This document shows, in pieces, positions 46,322-56,048 of a DNA stretch of 64,000 nt; position 1 is the first letter of the stretch; each line of letters begins with the position of its first letter. The translations under genes were made by a program, and so were the position numbers. The notes below the pieces were generated by a model. It ran no database searches. It was not told the DNA's origin and saw only the letters and a list, made by a program, of their open reading frames with translations. Location of the stretch: the NCBI GenBank assembly GCA_963674665.2, contig CAXXPL010000013.1:186001-250000 (forward strand). The letters are read 5' to 3'. This stretch comes from G963674665 sp963674665. GTDB taxonomy: Bacteria; Desulfobacterota; Desulfovibrionia; Desulfovibrionales; Desulfovibrionaceae.

Positions 46322-48298
46322 ATGACCCACGACGACAACTCCGCTCCACGGTCCGCCCCGGAGGGCTTGGCCTGCGATGCGGCGAGCATCAGGCTTATCG
46401 CGAAGGCTGCCGAGGACCACGTGGCCACCTGCTTCACCCGCTTCGAGACGCAGAAGAACCACTGCAAGTTCGGAGTCCAGGGCATCTGCTGCCGCATCTG
46501 CCACATGGGCCCTTGCCGCATCACCCCAAAATCTCCCCGCGGCGTATGCGGAGCGGACGCGGACACCATCGCGGCGCGCAATTTTCTGCGCGAGGTGGCC
46601 GGAGGCGCGGCCGCCCATTCGGACCACGGCCGTCATCTGGCCCTGCTCCTGCGCAAGGTGGCCCTGGGTAGCGGCGGCCCTTACACAATCAAGGACGAGG
46701 CGGCCCTGCGGCGCTGCGCCGTGGCCCTGGGCATCGAGGAAACGGGGCCCGACGGCCCCAAGGCGGTCCTCGACCTGGCCCTTGAGCTGGCCGATTTTTT
46801 TATCAGTGAGATCACCTCTCAGGAGGAGCCACTGAAGATGCTCGGCCTCGCGCCCTTGAAACGCCGCTCCCTGTGGGCACAGCGCAAACTCGAGCCACTG
46901 GGCGTGGACCGCATGGTGGTCGAGGCCATGCACCGCACCCACATCGGTGTGGACCATGCCCACGAGAACATCCTGAACCACGCCTTCCGCACATCCCTCG
47001 CGGACGGTTGGGGCGGTTCACGCATCGCCACAATGGTTTCGGACATCCTCTTTGGTACGCCCGTCCCCGTAAAGAGCCGGGCCAACCTCGGCGTGCTGCG
47101 CGAGGACACGGTGAACGTCATCGTCCACGGCCACGAACCCGCCCTCTCCGAGATCCTGGCAATACTTGTCCGCGACCCGGACATCCAGGCCAGGGCCAAA
47201 GCCGTCGGCGCCACGGGCATCACCCTGGGGGGCATCTGTTGCACCGCCAACGAGGTACTCATGCGTCACGGCATTCCGGTGGCGGGCAACATCCTGCAGC
47301 AGGAGCTGGCAATCATCACCGGCGCGGTGGAACTCATGGTCACGGACGTGCAGTGCGTCATGCCCAGCCTGCCCACGGTGGCGTCCTCCTATCACACCAA
47401 GGTGGTCTCCACCAACGATATCGCCAAGACAAGGGGCGCGCAGCACAAGTCATTCTCCCACGCCCAGGCCACGGAAGCGGCCCGGGAGCTGCTGGAGATA
47501 GCCATCGACAACTTCAAGAACCGCGACCCTGAAAAGATTGAAATCCCACAGGAAACCCGCGAACTCGTGGCGGGGTTCAGCGTCCCGGCCATCAAGCACA
47601 TGCTTGGGGGCGCGTTCCGCGCCACCTTCCGTCCCTTGAACGACGCCATCATGCAGGGGCGCGTGCGGGGCATCTGCGGCATTGTCGGCTGCAACAACCC
47701 GAACTCCAAGATGGAGGAGTACACCTCCATCATCACCAAGCGGCTGCTGGAGAACAACGTGCTGGTGCTCAAGACCGGCTGCGCGGCCGTGGCCTCGGCA
47801 AAGTTCGGCCTGCTGGCGCCCGAGGCGGCCATGAAGCTTGCCGGGCCGGGCCTGAGCGAGGTCTGCAGGGCCGTGGGCATGCCCCCGGTGCTGCACATGG
47901 GCTCCTGCGTGGACAACTCCCGCATCCTGGAAGCGGCCTCGGAAGTCGTGGCCGAGGGTGGCCTTGGCGACGACCTGGGCGACCTCCCGGCCGTGGGCGT
48001 GGCTCCGGAGTGGATGAGCGAGAAGGCCGTGGCCATCGGCTGCTACTTCGTGGCCTCGGGCATCGACGTTGTGCTCGGGGGGCGTTTCCATGTGGAGGGC
48101 TCCCAGGCGGTATACGACTACCTGCACGGCGAGGTGGCCATGACCACGGGCGCGAGCTTTCACGTACGCGAGGACGCCGAGGAGGCCGCGGCAAGGGTTC
48201 TGGAGATCATCGACGCGCGGCGCGCCAAGTTGGGCATAGACAAGAAGGCCGAGCGCAAGCTGTTCGACATGAAAGACAGGAGGGCGCAACTTGTCTAG
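46322..48298 (+). CDS. cooS: Ni-CO dehydrogenase catalytic subunit (CooS/AcsA)
   Basis: 658 residues from ATG at 46322 (an upstream in-frame ATG at 46244 is possible). Cys48, 56, 57, 60 and 65 form the B/D cluster signature CKFGVQGICCRICHMGPC. C-cluster ligand regions include GGICCTANE and GCNNPNSKMEEYT. It interconverts CO2 and CO, feeding the acetyl-CoA synthase encoded next, or oxidising CO. Its end overlaps the next gene by 8 bases. Confidence 0.95.
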   Translation: MTHDDNSAPRSAPEGLACDAASIRLIAKAAEDHVATCFTRFETQKNHCKFGVQGICCRICHMGPCRITPKSPRGVCGADADTIAARNFLREVAGGAAAHSDHGRHLALLLRKVALGSGGPYTIKDEAALRRCAVALGIEETGPDGPKAVLDLALELADFFISEITSQEEPLKMLGLAPLKRRSLWAQRKLEPLGVDRMVVEAMHRTHIGVDHAHENILNHAFRTSLADGWGGSRIATMVSDILFGTPVPVKSRANLGVLREDTVNVIVHGHEPALSEILAILVRDPDIQARAKAVGATGITLGGICCTANEVLMRHGIPVAGNILQQELAIITGAVELMVTDVQCVMPSLPTVASSYHTKVVSTNDIAKTRGAQHKSFSHAQATEAARELLEIAIDNFKNRDPEKIEIPQETRELVAGFSVPAIKHMLGGAFRATFRPLNDAIMQGRVRGICGIVGCNNPNSKMEEYTSIITKRLLENNVLVLKTGCAAVASAKFGLLAPEAAMKLAGPGLSEVCRAVGMPPVLHMGSCVDNSRILEAASEVVAEGGLGDDLGDLPAVGVAPEWMSEKAVAIGCYFVASGIDVVLGGRFHVEGSQAVYDYLHGEVAMTTGASFHVREDAEEAAARVLEIIDARRAKLGIDKKAERKLFDMKDRRAQLV

Positions 48299-51200
48299 GG
48301 AAGTCTGCACACAAGCAATCGACGGCGCGGCACTGTGGCTGGCCAAGGCCCGCGAGTCTCTGGACCAGGCCCTTCGGACCAAGGGACCGGAGCAGCCCGT
48401 CTCGTTTCCGGATACGGCATACTATCTCCCCGTGATTCACTCCCTCACTGGCGAAAAGATCGAGACCCTGGGAGACCTGGAGCGCATCCTGGCCAGGGCC
48501 CAGGCCCTGCTTCCCCAACGCCCGGACGACTCCTGCTGGCTGCCCTACCTGGGGTGCGCCCTGGACGCCGGCGTAAGCGCGCTCTTCGCCTGCGAGGCCA
48601 TCGAGGCCTGCAAGTACGTCATGGCCGAGGGTGAGGACCACCCGGTGCACGGAATCTGGCTGGGCGCCGCCTCGGACGTGATCATGCGCGAACGCGGCGT
48701 GGAATTCGTGGACGGCACCGCCCCCGGCTTTGCCGCCATCACCGGCGCGGCGCCTGACAACGCCACGGCCGTGAAGATCGCCCGGGAGCTGCAGGAGAAA
48801 AACCTCTACGTGTTCATGGGCGGCTCCACCAACGGCAAGCAGTTCGCCGAGCAACTGGCCGAGGAGGGCGTGCAGTTGGGCTGGGAAACCAGGCTGGTGC
48901 CCTTTGGCAGGGACGTCTCGGCCCTGATCTACGCCCTTGGTTTCGCCAACCGCGCTGCCATGGCCTTTGGCGGGGTCAAGCCCGGAGATTACGAGTCCAA
49001 CCTGCGCTACAACAAGAACCGCGTGTTCGCCTTTGTCCTGGCCCTGGGCGAGGTGGACGCGGAGAAATACGCCGCCGCGGCCGGAGCCATCAACTACGGT
49101 TTCCCGGTCATCGCGGACACCGACATTCCCGAGATCCTTCCCAGCGGCATCTGCACCTACGAACACGTGGTGGCCAACGTGCCCCACGAGAACATGGTGG
49201 AAAAGGCCCTGGAGGTGCGCGGCTGCAAGATCAAAATCACCAAGGTACCCATCCCGGTGCCCTACGGCTCGGCCTTCGAGGGCGAGCTCATCCGCAAGAA
49301 GGACGTGCAAGTGGAGTTCGGCGGCAACAAGACCAGCGCCTTCGAGTTCCTCACTTCCGTGGACATGGACTCCATCAGGGGGGGCGAGGTCACCATAGTG
49401 GGCCCGGACATCGACCAGGTGGAGCCCGGCACCGCCCTGCCCTTGGCCATCCTGGTCCACGTGGCCGGACGCAAGATGCAGGCCGACTTCGAGCCCATCC
49501 TGGAGCGCCAGATCCACCACCTGCTCAACGGCGCCGAGGGCCTCTGGCACATGGGGCAGCGCGACATCGTCTGGACCCGCGTGTCCAAGACCGCTTTCTC
49601 CCGTGGTTTCCGCCTGCGCCATTATGGCGACATCCTCATTGCCAAGCTCCTTTCCGAATATCCGGCAATTGTGGACAAGGTGGACGTGACCATGATCACG
49701 GACAAGGACGAGGTGGAACGCCGCATCCAAACCGCCCGCGCGGTATATGACGAACGCAACCGCAGGCTGGAGGCCATGACCGACGAGAGCGTGGACATCT
49801 TCTACTCCTGCCTGCTCTGCCAGTCATTCGCCCCGAACCATGTGTGCGTCATCACCCCGGAGCGCGCCGGACTCTGCGGCGCCTACAACTGGCTGGACGG
49901 CAAGGCCGCCCACGAGATCGACTCCACCGGCCCCAACCAGCCCGTGCCCAAGGGCGACTGCCTGGATTCCCTGCGCGGCGTGTTCAGCGGGGTCAACGAC
50001 TACGTATTCCAGAACAGCCACAAGGCTGTGGAGCGCGTGTGCTGCTACTCCATCATGGACGCCCCCATGACGAGCTGCGGCTGCTTCGAGGTCATCTGCG
50101 CCTACGTGCCGGAGTGCAACGGCATCATGGCCGTGAACCGCGAATACACGGGTGAGACCCCCGTGGGCATGAAGTTCTCCACTCTGGCCGGGAACGTTGG
50201 AGGAGGTATGCAGACTCCGGGCTTTTTCGGCTGCGGCAAGGTCTACCTCTCCTCCCGCAAGTTCGCTTATGCCGAGGGCGGGCACAGGCGCCTGGTCTGG
50301 ATGCCCAAGGAGCTCAAGGAGCAGCTCGGCCCGGACCTGGAAAGCCGCTTCAAGGAGCTGGGCATCGAAAACGGCCTGGAGCGCATCGCCGACGAGACCG
50401 TGGGTATTGACGCGGCCGACGTACGCGCCCACATGGAGCGCATGGAGCACCCGGCTCTGCAACTGCAGGGCATGGAGGAACTGGCCGAGGTGGAGGCCGC
50501 TGAGGCGGTTGAAGGCCAAGCTGCGCATGCCCCGGCGCTTTTTTCTCCGGCCCCGGCTCCGCCCGAGATGCCGGAAACGCCTCCGGCCCCAAAGCCTGCG
50601 CCAACCACCGGCACAGCCAATCCGGGCGATCTGGGAGACCTGGACGAACTGAAAAAGGAGCTCCTGACCCAGCTCAAGAGCGAGCTGAGCACGGAGCTGC
50701 GCCAGATCGTGGCCAGGGAAGTGGCCTCGGACATCATAACCACCCTGACGAACAAATATCTCGGGGGCGAGGTTCCGGCCTCGACTCCCCAACCAGCCGC
50801 ACTATTGTCACAGGCCCAGCCTGAGCACCCCGCTCAGGTACCTGGGACGGCTGAACCGTTAGACACTGAACCAAAAACCTCTGCTCCTGCCGCACCGGCT
50901 GTTTCCGATGGAGACAGGGCTGCGCGCCTGTCCGCCATGCTGTCCTACCCCATCAAGCCGGACAGCGCCTCCCAGGCCGTGCACGAGGTAACCCTCGGAG
51001 CGGGGGCAAAGGCGGTCACAGTGGGCGGCGCGAGGGCCATGCCCTTCCAGTCCTTTGACGGCCCCCTGGGGCACAGACCAGTGGTGGGCATGGAGATTGT
51101 GGACGTGCCCCACGCCAAGTTCCCGGAGTTGCTGACCCAGCGCTTTGGCCAGGACCTGATCCGGGATCCGGCCGCCTGGGCCAAGGCCTGTGTGGAGCAG

Positions 51201-51920
51201 TACGGCGCCGAGGTGCTGAGCGTGCGCCTCTCGGGAACGCACCCGGACAAGGGCAACCGCTCCCCGGAGCAGGCCGTGGAAACCATCCAAGCCGTTGCCG
51301 CCGCGGTGGATGTGCCCCTCATCGTCACGGGCTCCCCCCCTTTCGAACGCCTCAACGAGGTCATGAAGGCCGTGGCTCAGGCCATGAGCGGCAAAAACCT
51401 GGTGCTGAACTGGGCCGAGCAGGACAACTACAAGACCGTGGCCGGCGCGGCCCTGGCCTATGGCCACACCCTGGTGGCGCAGAGCCCCATTGACGTGAAC
51501 ATCGCCAAGCAGCTGAACATCCTGCTGGGGAACATGGACCTGGGGCACGATCGCGTGCTCATCGACCCCACCACGGGCGCCCTGGGCTACGGTGTGGAGT
51601 ACACCTACTCCGTCATGGAGCGCATCCGCATCACGGGTCTGGGGGGCGATGCCTTGCTGGCCTCTCCCATGCTTGTGTCCGTTGGGGCGGAGTGCTCGGG
51701 CATCAAGGAGTACAAGGCCCAGGCAAAGGACTTCCCGGCTTGGGGCGACCTCTCCCGCCGGGCCATGCTCTGGGAACTGACCACCGCCACCACCCTGCTC
51801 CATGCCGGTGCCGACGTGTTTCTCATGTACCATCCCGACGCGGCCATGGAGCTGCGCCGCTCCATAGACACCATGTGGAACGCCGTGAGCCCCTCACACC
51901 CCACAGGGGAGGACAACTGA
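48291..51920 (+). CDS. Fusion of acetyl-CoA synthase (AcsB) and corrinoid protein small subunit (AcsD)
   Basis: 1209 residues, TTG start at 48291 with AGGAGGGCG ahead and overlapping the cooS stop. Residues 1-~735 are bacterial-type AcsB, including the N-terminal CODH-contact domain. The A-cluster ligands are Cys507, 510, 519, 529 (C-x2-C-x8-C-x9-C) and Cys596-Gly-Cys598, almost colinear with the M. thermoacetica enzyme. Residues ~736-885 are a Pro/Ala-rich linker with one charged helix (LDELKKELLTQLKSEL). From ~890 to the end it matches AcsD/CdhD, the small subunit of the corrinoid iron-sulfur protein (GMEIVDVPHAKFPELL, NWAEQDNYKTVAGAAL, DPTTGALGYGVEYTYS). The junction is in one open frame with no stop. 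AcsD normally is a separate ~320-residue protein. Confidence 0.93.
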   Translation: MSREVCTQAIDGAALWLAKARESLDQALRTKGPEQPVSFPDTAYYLPVIHSLTGEKIETLGDLERILARAQALLPQRPDDSCWLPYLGCALDAGVSALFACEAIEACKYVMAEGEDHPVHGIWLGAASDVIMRERGVEFVDGTAPGFAAITGAAPDNATAVKIARELQEKNLYVFMGGSTNGKQFAEQLAEEGVQLGWETRLVPFGRDVSALIYALGFANRAAMAFGGVKPGDYESNLRYNKNRVFAFVLALGEVDAEKYAAAAGAINYGFPVIADTDIPEILPSGICTYEHVVANVPHENMVEKALEVRGCKIKITKVPIPVPYGSAFEGELIRKKDVQVEFGGNKTSAFEFLTSVDMDSIRGGEVTIVGPDIDQVEPGTALPLAILVHVAGRKMQADFEPILERQIHHLLNGAEGLWHMGQRDIVWTRVSKTAFSRGFRLRHYGDILIAKLLSEYPAIVDKVDVTMITDKDEVERRIQTARAVYDERNRRLEAMTDESVDIFYSCLLCQSFAPNHVCVITPERAGLCGAYNWLDGKAAHEIDSTGPNQPVPKGDCLDSLRGVFSGVNDYVFQNSHKAVERVCCYSIMDAPMTSCGCFEVICAYVPECNGIMAVNREYTGETPVGMKFSTLAGNVGGGMQTPGFFGCGKVYLSSRKFAYAEGGHRRLVWMPKELKEQLGPDLESRFKELGIENGLERIADETVGIDAADVRAHMERMEHPALQLQGMEELAEVEAAEAVEGQAAHAPALFSPAPAPPEMPETPPAPKPAPTTGTANPGDLGDLDELKKELLTQLKSELSTELRQIVAREVASDIITTLTNKYLGGEVPASTPQPAALLSQAQPEHPAQVPGTAEPLDTEPKTSAPAAPAVSDGDRAARLSAMLSYPIKPDSASQAVHEVTLGAGAKAVTVGGARAMPFQSFDGPLGHRPVVGMEIVDVPHAKFPELLTQRFGQDLIRDPAAWAKACVEQYGAEVLSVRLSGTHPDKGNRSPEQAVETIQAVAAAVDVPLIVTGSPPFERLNEVMKAVAQAMSGKNLVLNWAEQDNYKTVAGAALAYGHTLVAQSPIDVNIAKQLNILLGNMDLGHDRVLIDPTTGALGYGVEYTYSVMERIRITGLGGDALLASPMLVSVGAECSGIKEYKAQAKDFPAWGDLSRRAMLWELTTATTLLHAGADVFLMYHPDAAMELRRSIDTMWNAVSPSHPTGEDN

Positions 51921-51921
51921 C

Positions 51922-53256
51922 ATGGCCCTCACAGGACTCCAGATAAACAAGCTCTTGCCCAGGACCAACTGCAAGGAGTGCGGCTCCAACACCTGCATGG
52001 CCTTTGCCATGAAGCTGGCGCAGAAAAGGGCCTCCCTGGATCAGTGTCCATACGCTTCTGACGAAGCCAAGAAGGTACTCGGCGCCGCTGCCGAGCCCCC
52101 GGTGAAGAAGGCCCTCATCGGGCCTGGGGGCAGATACGTCACAGGCGAGGAGACAGTGCTCTTCCGCCATGAAAAGACCTTTGTGCATCAGACCCTGCTG
52201 GCCGTGAACGTCAACGAGCAGGATCCGCCCGAAACGGTGAAGGAAACCGTAAAGAGCGTGCGCGACTACGTGCTGGAGCGCGTGGGCGAGGAACTGCGCG
52301 TGGAGCTGCTGGCCGTCACGCAACAGGGGAGCGACGCGGCCGCCTATGCCCGATTCGTGGCTGAAGTCGCCGAGGCCGGGCTGCCCCTGGTGTTGCGAGG
52401 CAGAGACGCTGAATCCCTTCGCCAGGCTGCGCAGGCGGCGTCCAAAGTGGGGGGCGTGCTCTGCGCCCCGACTCCGGAGTCGGCCATGGAGCTGACCCGG
52501 ACCGCCAACGAGACCGGTCTGGCCCTTGGGGCCGGAGCCCCGGACCTCCAGGCCCTCTCCCAACTCACCCAGGAACTGGTCAAGGCGGGTTGCTCCAACC
52601 TGATGCTGTATCTCCAGCCCCTGTCCCTGCCGGAGCGCTTCCTGGCCAACACCCTGGCCAGGCGCGCGGCTCTCAAGGACGGGGCAAAACCCCTTGGATA
52701 CCCTCATCTGAGCTTTGTGGACCAGGGCGTGGACATGGCCGAGGCCACCATCCAGGCCACCACCGAGATATGCAAGTACGGCGGCGTGTGCGTGCTCCCG
52801 GCGTTCGATCCGGCGCAACTCGCCCCCTTGCTCACCTTGCGCCAGAACATCTACACCGACCCGCAGAAGCCCATCCAGGTGGAGCCCCGGGTCTACCCCA
52901 TCGGCGATCCCGGCCCCGACTCTCCGGTGTTCGTCACCACCAACTTCTCCCTCACCTACTTCCTGGTATCGGGCGAAATCGACGGCGCGGGCGTATCGGC
53001 GTGGCTGACCGTTCCGGACTGCGAGGGAATGTCCGTGCTCACGGCCTGGGCAGCGGGCAAGCTCACGGCCCAGAAGATCGCCGATTGCGTCAAAGAGGAC
53101 GAACAGCTGCGGAACATGTCCACCAGACGCATCGTGCTCCCGGGATACGTGGCAGTGCTCAAGGGCGAGCTGGAGGACGGCCTTCCCGGCTGGGAGGTGC
53201 TGGTGGGGCCACAGGAGTCCGCTGACCTGGAAGCCTATCTGTCATCGTTCCGCTGA
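51922..53256 (+). CDS. acsC: Corrinoid iron-sulfur protein large subunit
   Basis: 444 residues. N-terminal 4Fe-4S motif Cys17-x2-Cys20-x4-Cys25-x16-Cys42, a TIM-barrel middle and a C-terminal cobalamin-binding domain (VFVTTNFSLTYFLVSGEID). It carries the methyl group between methyltetrahydrofolate and acetyl-CoA synthase. GGAGG lies inside the previous gene; the stop overlaps the next ATG. Its small-subunit partner is the C-terminal part of the preceding fusion. Confidence 0.95.
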   Translation: MALTGLQINKLLPRTNCKECGSNTCMAFAMKLAQKRASLDQCPYASDEAKKVLGAAAEPPVKKALIGPGGRYVTGEETVLFRHEKTFVHQTLLAVNVNEQDPPETVKETVKSVRDYVLERVGEELRVELLAVTQQGSDAAAYARFVAEVAEAGLPLVLRGRDAESLRQAAQAASKVGGVLCAPTPESAMELTRTANETGLALGAGAPDLQALSQLTQELVKAGCSNLMLYLQPLSLPERFLANTLARRAALKDGAKPLGYPHLSFVDQGVDMAEATIQATTEICKYGGVCVLPAFDPAQLAPLLTLRQNIYTDPQKPIQVEPRVYPIGDPGPDSPVFVTTNFSLTYFLVSGEIDGAGVSAWLTVPDCEGMSVLTAWAAGKLTAQKIADCVKEDEQLRNMSTRRIVLPGYVAVLKGELEDGLPGWEVLVGPQESADLEAYLSSFR

Positions 53257-55166
53257 TGCCCAGGATCACGTTTCAGCCAATGGGCCGCGCGATCGACGCG
53301 GCCACCGGCACCAGCCTCATGGACACGGCAAGGAGCGCGGGCATCGAGCTGGAATCCGAATGCGGGGGACGCGGCACCTGCGGCTCCTGTATGCTCCTGG
53401 TGGAGTCTGGAGAGGTCCTGGGAGACAGCCGCTCCTTCCTGCCGTTCCCGGCCATCGAGGAAGGCTACGTACTGGCCTGCCGCTCCCAGGTGGGGCACAC
53501 GGACCTGAGCCTGCGCCTTGCCGGGGTGAAAACCATCCGCGAGGGCGCGCAGTTCGCGGATGCCGCGCAGGCTGAAAGCCACACTCACAAACCCCGGACA
53601 TCCTGCCAGGATGGCGACCTTCCGGTCCACCGCACCCGTGTCACCGTGCCCCGGGCACAACCCGAGGACGGGCTTTCGGATCTGGACCGGCTGGAAAGCG
53701 CCCTATTGCCGCTGACCAAAGCCCAGGCCCTGGGCACGCCTTTGCCAGTACTGCGCACCGTGGCCCAGGCCCTGCGCCAGAATGGGGGTGACGTCACCTG
53801 CACCTGGTCCGACTCAGGTACCACGATCCGCCTGCTGGACATTGCCTCCGGCCCTCCGGTCATCCCATTTCTTGGTGCGGCGGTGGACCTGGGCACCACG
53901 TCCATCTCTGTGCAAATCCTGGACTTGGACTCCGGCGTAACGCTCGGCAGCGCCACCGCCTACAACCCCCAAACCAGCCGGGGGCTGGACGTGATCAGCC
54001 GGATCAACCACGCCCAGAAACCGGGCGGGCTGGAGGAACTCGGGGAACTGGCCCTGACCGGGATAAACAGCCTGCTGGAGCGGGCCTGCAACGAGGCCGG
54101 ACAGGCCTGCGAAGAGATCATGGCAGTGTCCCTGGCCGGAAACACCGTGATGACCCATCTGCTGCTCGGGCTCGAGCCGGAGTACATCCGTCTCGCTCCG
54201 TACACTCCAACGGTGCACCGCCCCCAGCCCTATGACGCGGGAGACCTCGGCCTGGCCGTGCATCCACTGGCCCCGGTGCTTCTTGCCCCGAGCGTGGGCA
54301 GCTACGTGGGGGGGGACATCGTGGCCGGGTTGCTCTGCACCTCGCTCTCTGAAAATACGGGCCAGGGCACCCTGCGCCTGTTTCTGGACATCGGCACCAA
54401 CGGCGAAGTGGTGGTGGGGGACGGGGATTTCCTGCTGGGCTGCGCCTGCTCCGCAGGCCCGGCCTTCGAGGGCGGAGGCCTGAGCTGCGGCCTGTGCGCC
54501 GCAACCGGAGCGGTGGAGCGCGCCACGGTGGACGCCGAAACCGGTGCACCGGTGCTGCGGGTCATGGGCAAAGGGCCTGTGGCCGGCATTTGCGGCTCCG
54601 GCGCCATCGACCTGCTGGCCTCCCTGTTCCGTACCGGCTGGCTGGACGCGGCCGGAAAACTGGACCGGGAGCGCCCCTGTGAGCATATCCATGTGGAGGG
54701 GCGGCGCGCATCCTACATCCTGGCCAGGGCGGAGGAAAGCGCCACGGGCAGGGAGGTGGCTCTCACCGAGGCGGACATCGACAATCTTCTCAGGGCCAAG
54801 GCCGCAATCTACGCCGGATGCGCGATGCTCCTCGAACAGGCGGGCATCGACTTCGCGGACCTGGACGAGGTCATCGTTGCCGGCGGCTTCGGCCGGTTCC
54901 TGGACATGGAGGCCGCCGTGACCATCGGCCTGCTGCCCGACCTGCCAAGGGAGCGGTTCCGCTTCATCGGCAACGCCAGCCTGGCAGGTGCGACCCAGAC
55001 CCTGCGCTCCCGCACCCTGCTGGCGCGGCAGGACGCCCTGGCCGACAGGCTCACATACATGGAGCTGTCCACCGAGCCCGCGTACATGGACCACTACACC
55101 GCGGCCCTGTTCCTGCCCCACACCGACGCATCGCGATTTCCCAGCGTACACAAGGGGGGGCGTTGA
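53256..55166 (+). CDS. acsV: Reductive activator of corrinoid protein (RACo/AcsV-like)
   Basis: 636 residues. The N-terminal 2Fe-2S ferredoxin domain has Cys36, 42, 45 and 75 (CGGRGTCGSC). The middle linker and the ASKHA ATPase domain (AVDLGTTSISVQILDLDSG, LDIGTNGEVVVGDGDFLLGCACSAGPAFEG, VIVAGGFGRFLDME) follow, as in RACo/DUF4445 proteins. It returns inactive Co(II) corrinoid to Co(I) at ATP cost. It is coupled by overlap with acsC and the next gene. Confidence 0.92.
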   Translation: MPRITFQPMGRAIDAATGTSLMDTARSAGIELESECGGRGTCGSCMLLVESGEVLGDSRSFLPFPAIEEGYVLACRSQVGHTDLSLRLAGVKTIREGAQFADAAQAESHTHKPRTSCQDGDLPVHRTRVTVPRAQPEDGLSDLDRLESALLPLTKAQALGTPLPVLRTVAQALRQNGGDVTCTWSDSGTTIRLLDIASGPPVIPFLGAAVDLGTTSISVQILDLDSGVTLGSATAYNPQTSRGLDVISRINHAQKPGGLEELGELALTGINSLLERACNEAGQACEEIMAVSLAGNTVMTHLLLGLEPEYIRLAPYTPTVHRPQPYDAGDLGLAVHPLAPVLLAPSVGSYVGGDIVAGLLCTSLSENTGQGTLRLFLDIGTNGEVVVGDGDFLLGCACSAGPAFEGGGLSCGLCAATGAVERATVDAETGAPVLRVMGKGPVAGICGSGAIDLLASLFRTGWLDAAGKLDRERPCEHIHVEGRRASYILARAEESATGREVALTEADIDNLLRAKAAIYAGCAMLLEQAGIDFADLDEVIVAGGFGRFLDMEAAVTIGLLPDLPRERFRFIGNASLAGATQTLRSRTLLARQDALADRLTYMELSTEPAYMDHYTAALFLPHTDASRFPSVHKGGR

Positions 55167-55789
55167 GCCCGAACAACCGTGACCAGGCAGTGGCCCTGGC
55201 CCTGGAGCGCGCGCAAAGGGACTTCCAGGCAATACCCGTGGCCGAGCTGCCGCCCCGCCTCCAGGATCTGGACCTCCCGGTACCGGACACTTCCGGCAAC
55301 AGCCTGGGCCTTACCTTCATGAACCAGGACCTGACCTTGAGCCTGCACGACCTGGGTTTTGCTCCGCCCGTGGACCCCGTGCGCCGGATCCTGATTCTCC
55401 GCTATATCTGTGCGCCCCTCCCATTACCCGACGAGGGCGCGAGCCTCGGCTACCGTGAGCTGCCCGGCGCGAGCTTCTATGTGGGGCCTTTCCGCTCCCG
55501 CAGCGTGGACCCCCTTGCGGGAGCAGTGGGCGCGAATCTGCACGCTCTGTCTTGCGCGGCTGCTTCATATGGCGGCCGCCCCCTGAAACTGGGGGACGCT
55601 GGCTGGCGCTTTCCAGTGCTGGGCAAGGTCTGGATGGATCTTGCCTGGTACGAGCCTGACGAAGAATTTCCAGGAAGTTGTGAGCTGTTTTTCGCCCCTT
55701 GCGTGGCCAGAGTATACAGTGCGGACGAGGCGGCCATACTTGGCTCGCTTCTTTGTCTGGGCCTTGTCCGGGGACTCCGCCCCGAATAG
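55163..55789 (+). CDS. DUF3786-family protein of the CODH/ACS operon
   Basis: 208 residues, TTG start at 55163 with AAGGGGGG ahead, overlapping the previous stop (TTGA). A later in-frame GTG at 55191 is an alternative. The C-terminal half matches DUF3786: GGRPLKLGDAGWRFPVLGKVWMDLAWYEPDEEFPGSCELFF. No catalytic motif is evident. Position at the end of the acsV operon suggests a function in corrinoid methyl transfer or activation (inference). It ends inside a strong terminator. Confidence 0.82.
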   Translation: MSPNNRDQAVALALERAQRDFQAIPVAELPPRLQDLDLPVPDTSGNSLGLTFMNQDLTLSLHDLGFAPPVDPVRRILILRYICAPLPLPDEGASLGYRELPGASFYVGPFRSRSVDPLAGAVGANLHALSCAAASYGGRPLKLGDAGWRFPVLGKVWMDLAWYEPDEEFPGSCELFFAPCVARVYSADEAAILGSLLCLGLVRGLRPE

Positions 55790-55802
55790 GGGCGCTTTTT
55801 CA
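55779..55802 (+). terminator. Terminator of the CODH/ACS operon
   Basis: CGCCCC (55779-55784), loop GAATA, GGGGCG (55789-55794), CTTTTT: a compact intrinsic terminator overlapping the stop codon of the last gene. Confidence 0.88.
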
Positions 55803-55956
55803 GCTCTCCCCTTCCCTCCTTGCTGTTTTTCCCGCATAAGCAGGATGGAAATGTGACTTCCCGTTTTCAAACATCTGTGATGGGAAATCCATATTTTCTG
55901 GACAGGAACGCGGCCTCATGATGTAATATAGAATCTACCATAACAGAGGAAGGACC

Positions 55957-56040
55957 ATGCCCTGCCGACACGCCAAACCCCGAACAGCCAAGGCGCATAT
56001 CCCCCACGTTTCCAAAGTGACACTGAACATTTCGGGATAA
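55957..56040 (+). CDS. Short upstream ORF before the hybrid sensor kinase
   Basis: 27 codons plus stop, ATG at 55957 with a strong AGAGGAAGG ribosome site six bases ahead. The peptide begins MPCRHAKPRTAKAHIPH and ends LNISG. It stops 8 bases before the kinase ATG, which itself has no obvious ribosome site. It could couple translation of the kinase. It might be incidental; composition and lack of conservation evidence keep this tentative. Confidence 0.4.
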   Translation: MPCRHAKPRTAKAHIPHVSKVTLNISG

Positions 56041-56048
56041 CGATCACA

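Noticed and set aside
48207..49730. Long antisense frame opposite cooS and acsB
   Set aside because: Same explanation as for other antisense frames in GC-rich genes: His/Val/Gly-rich composition and no motif.
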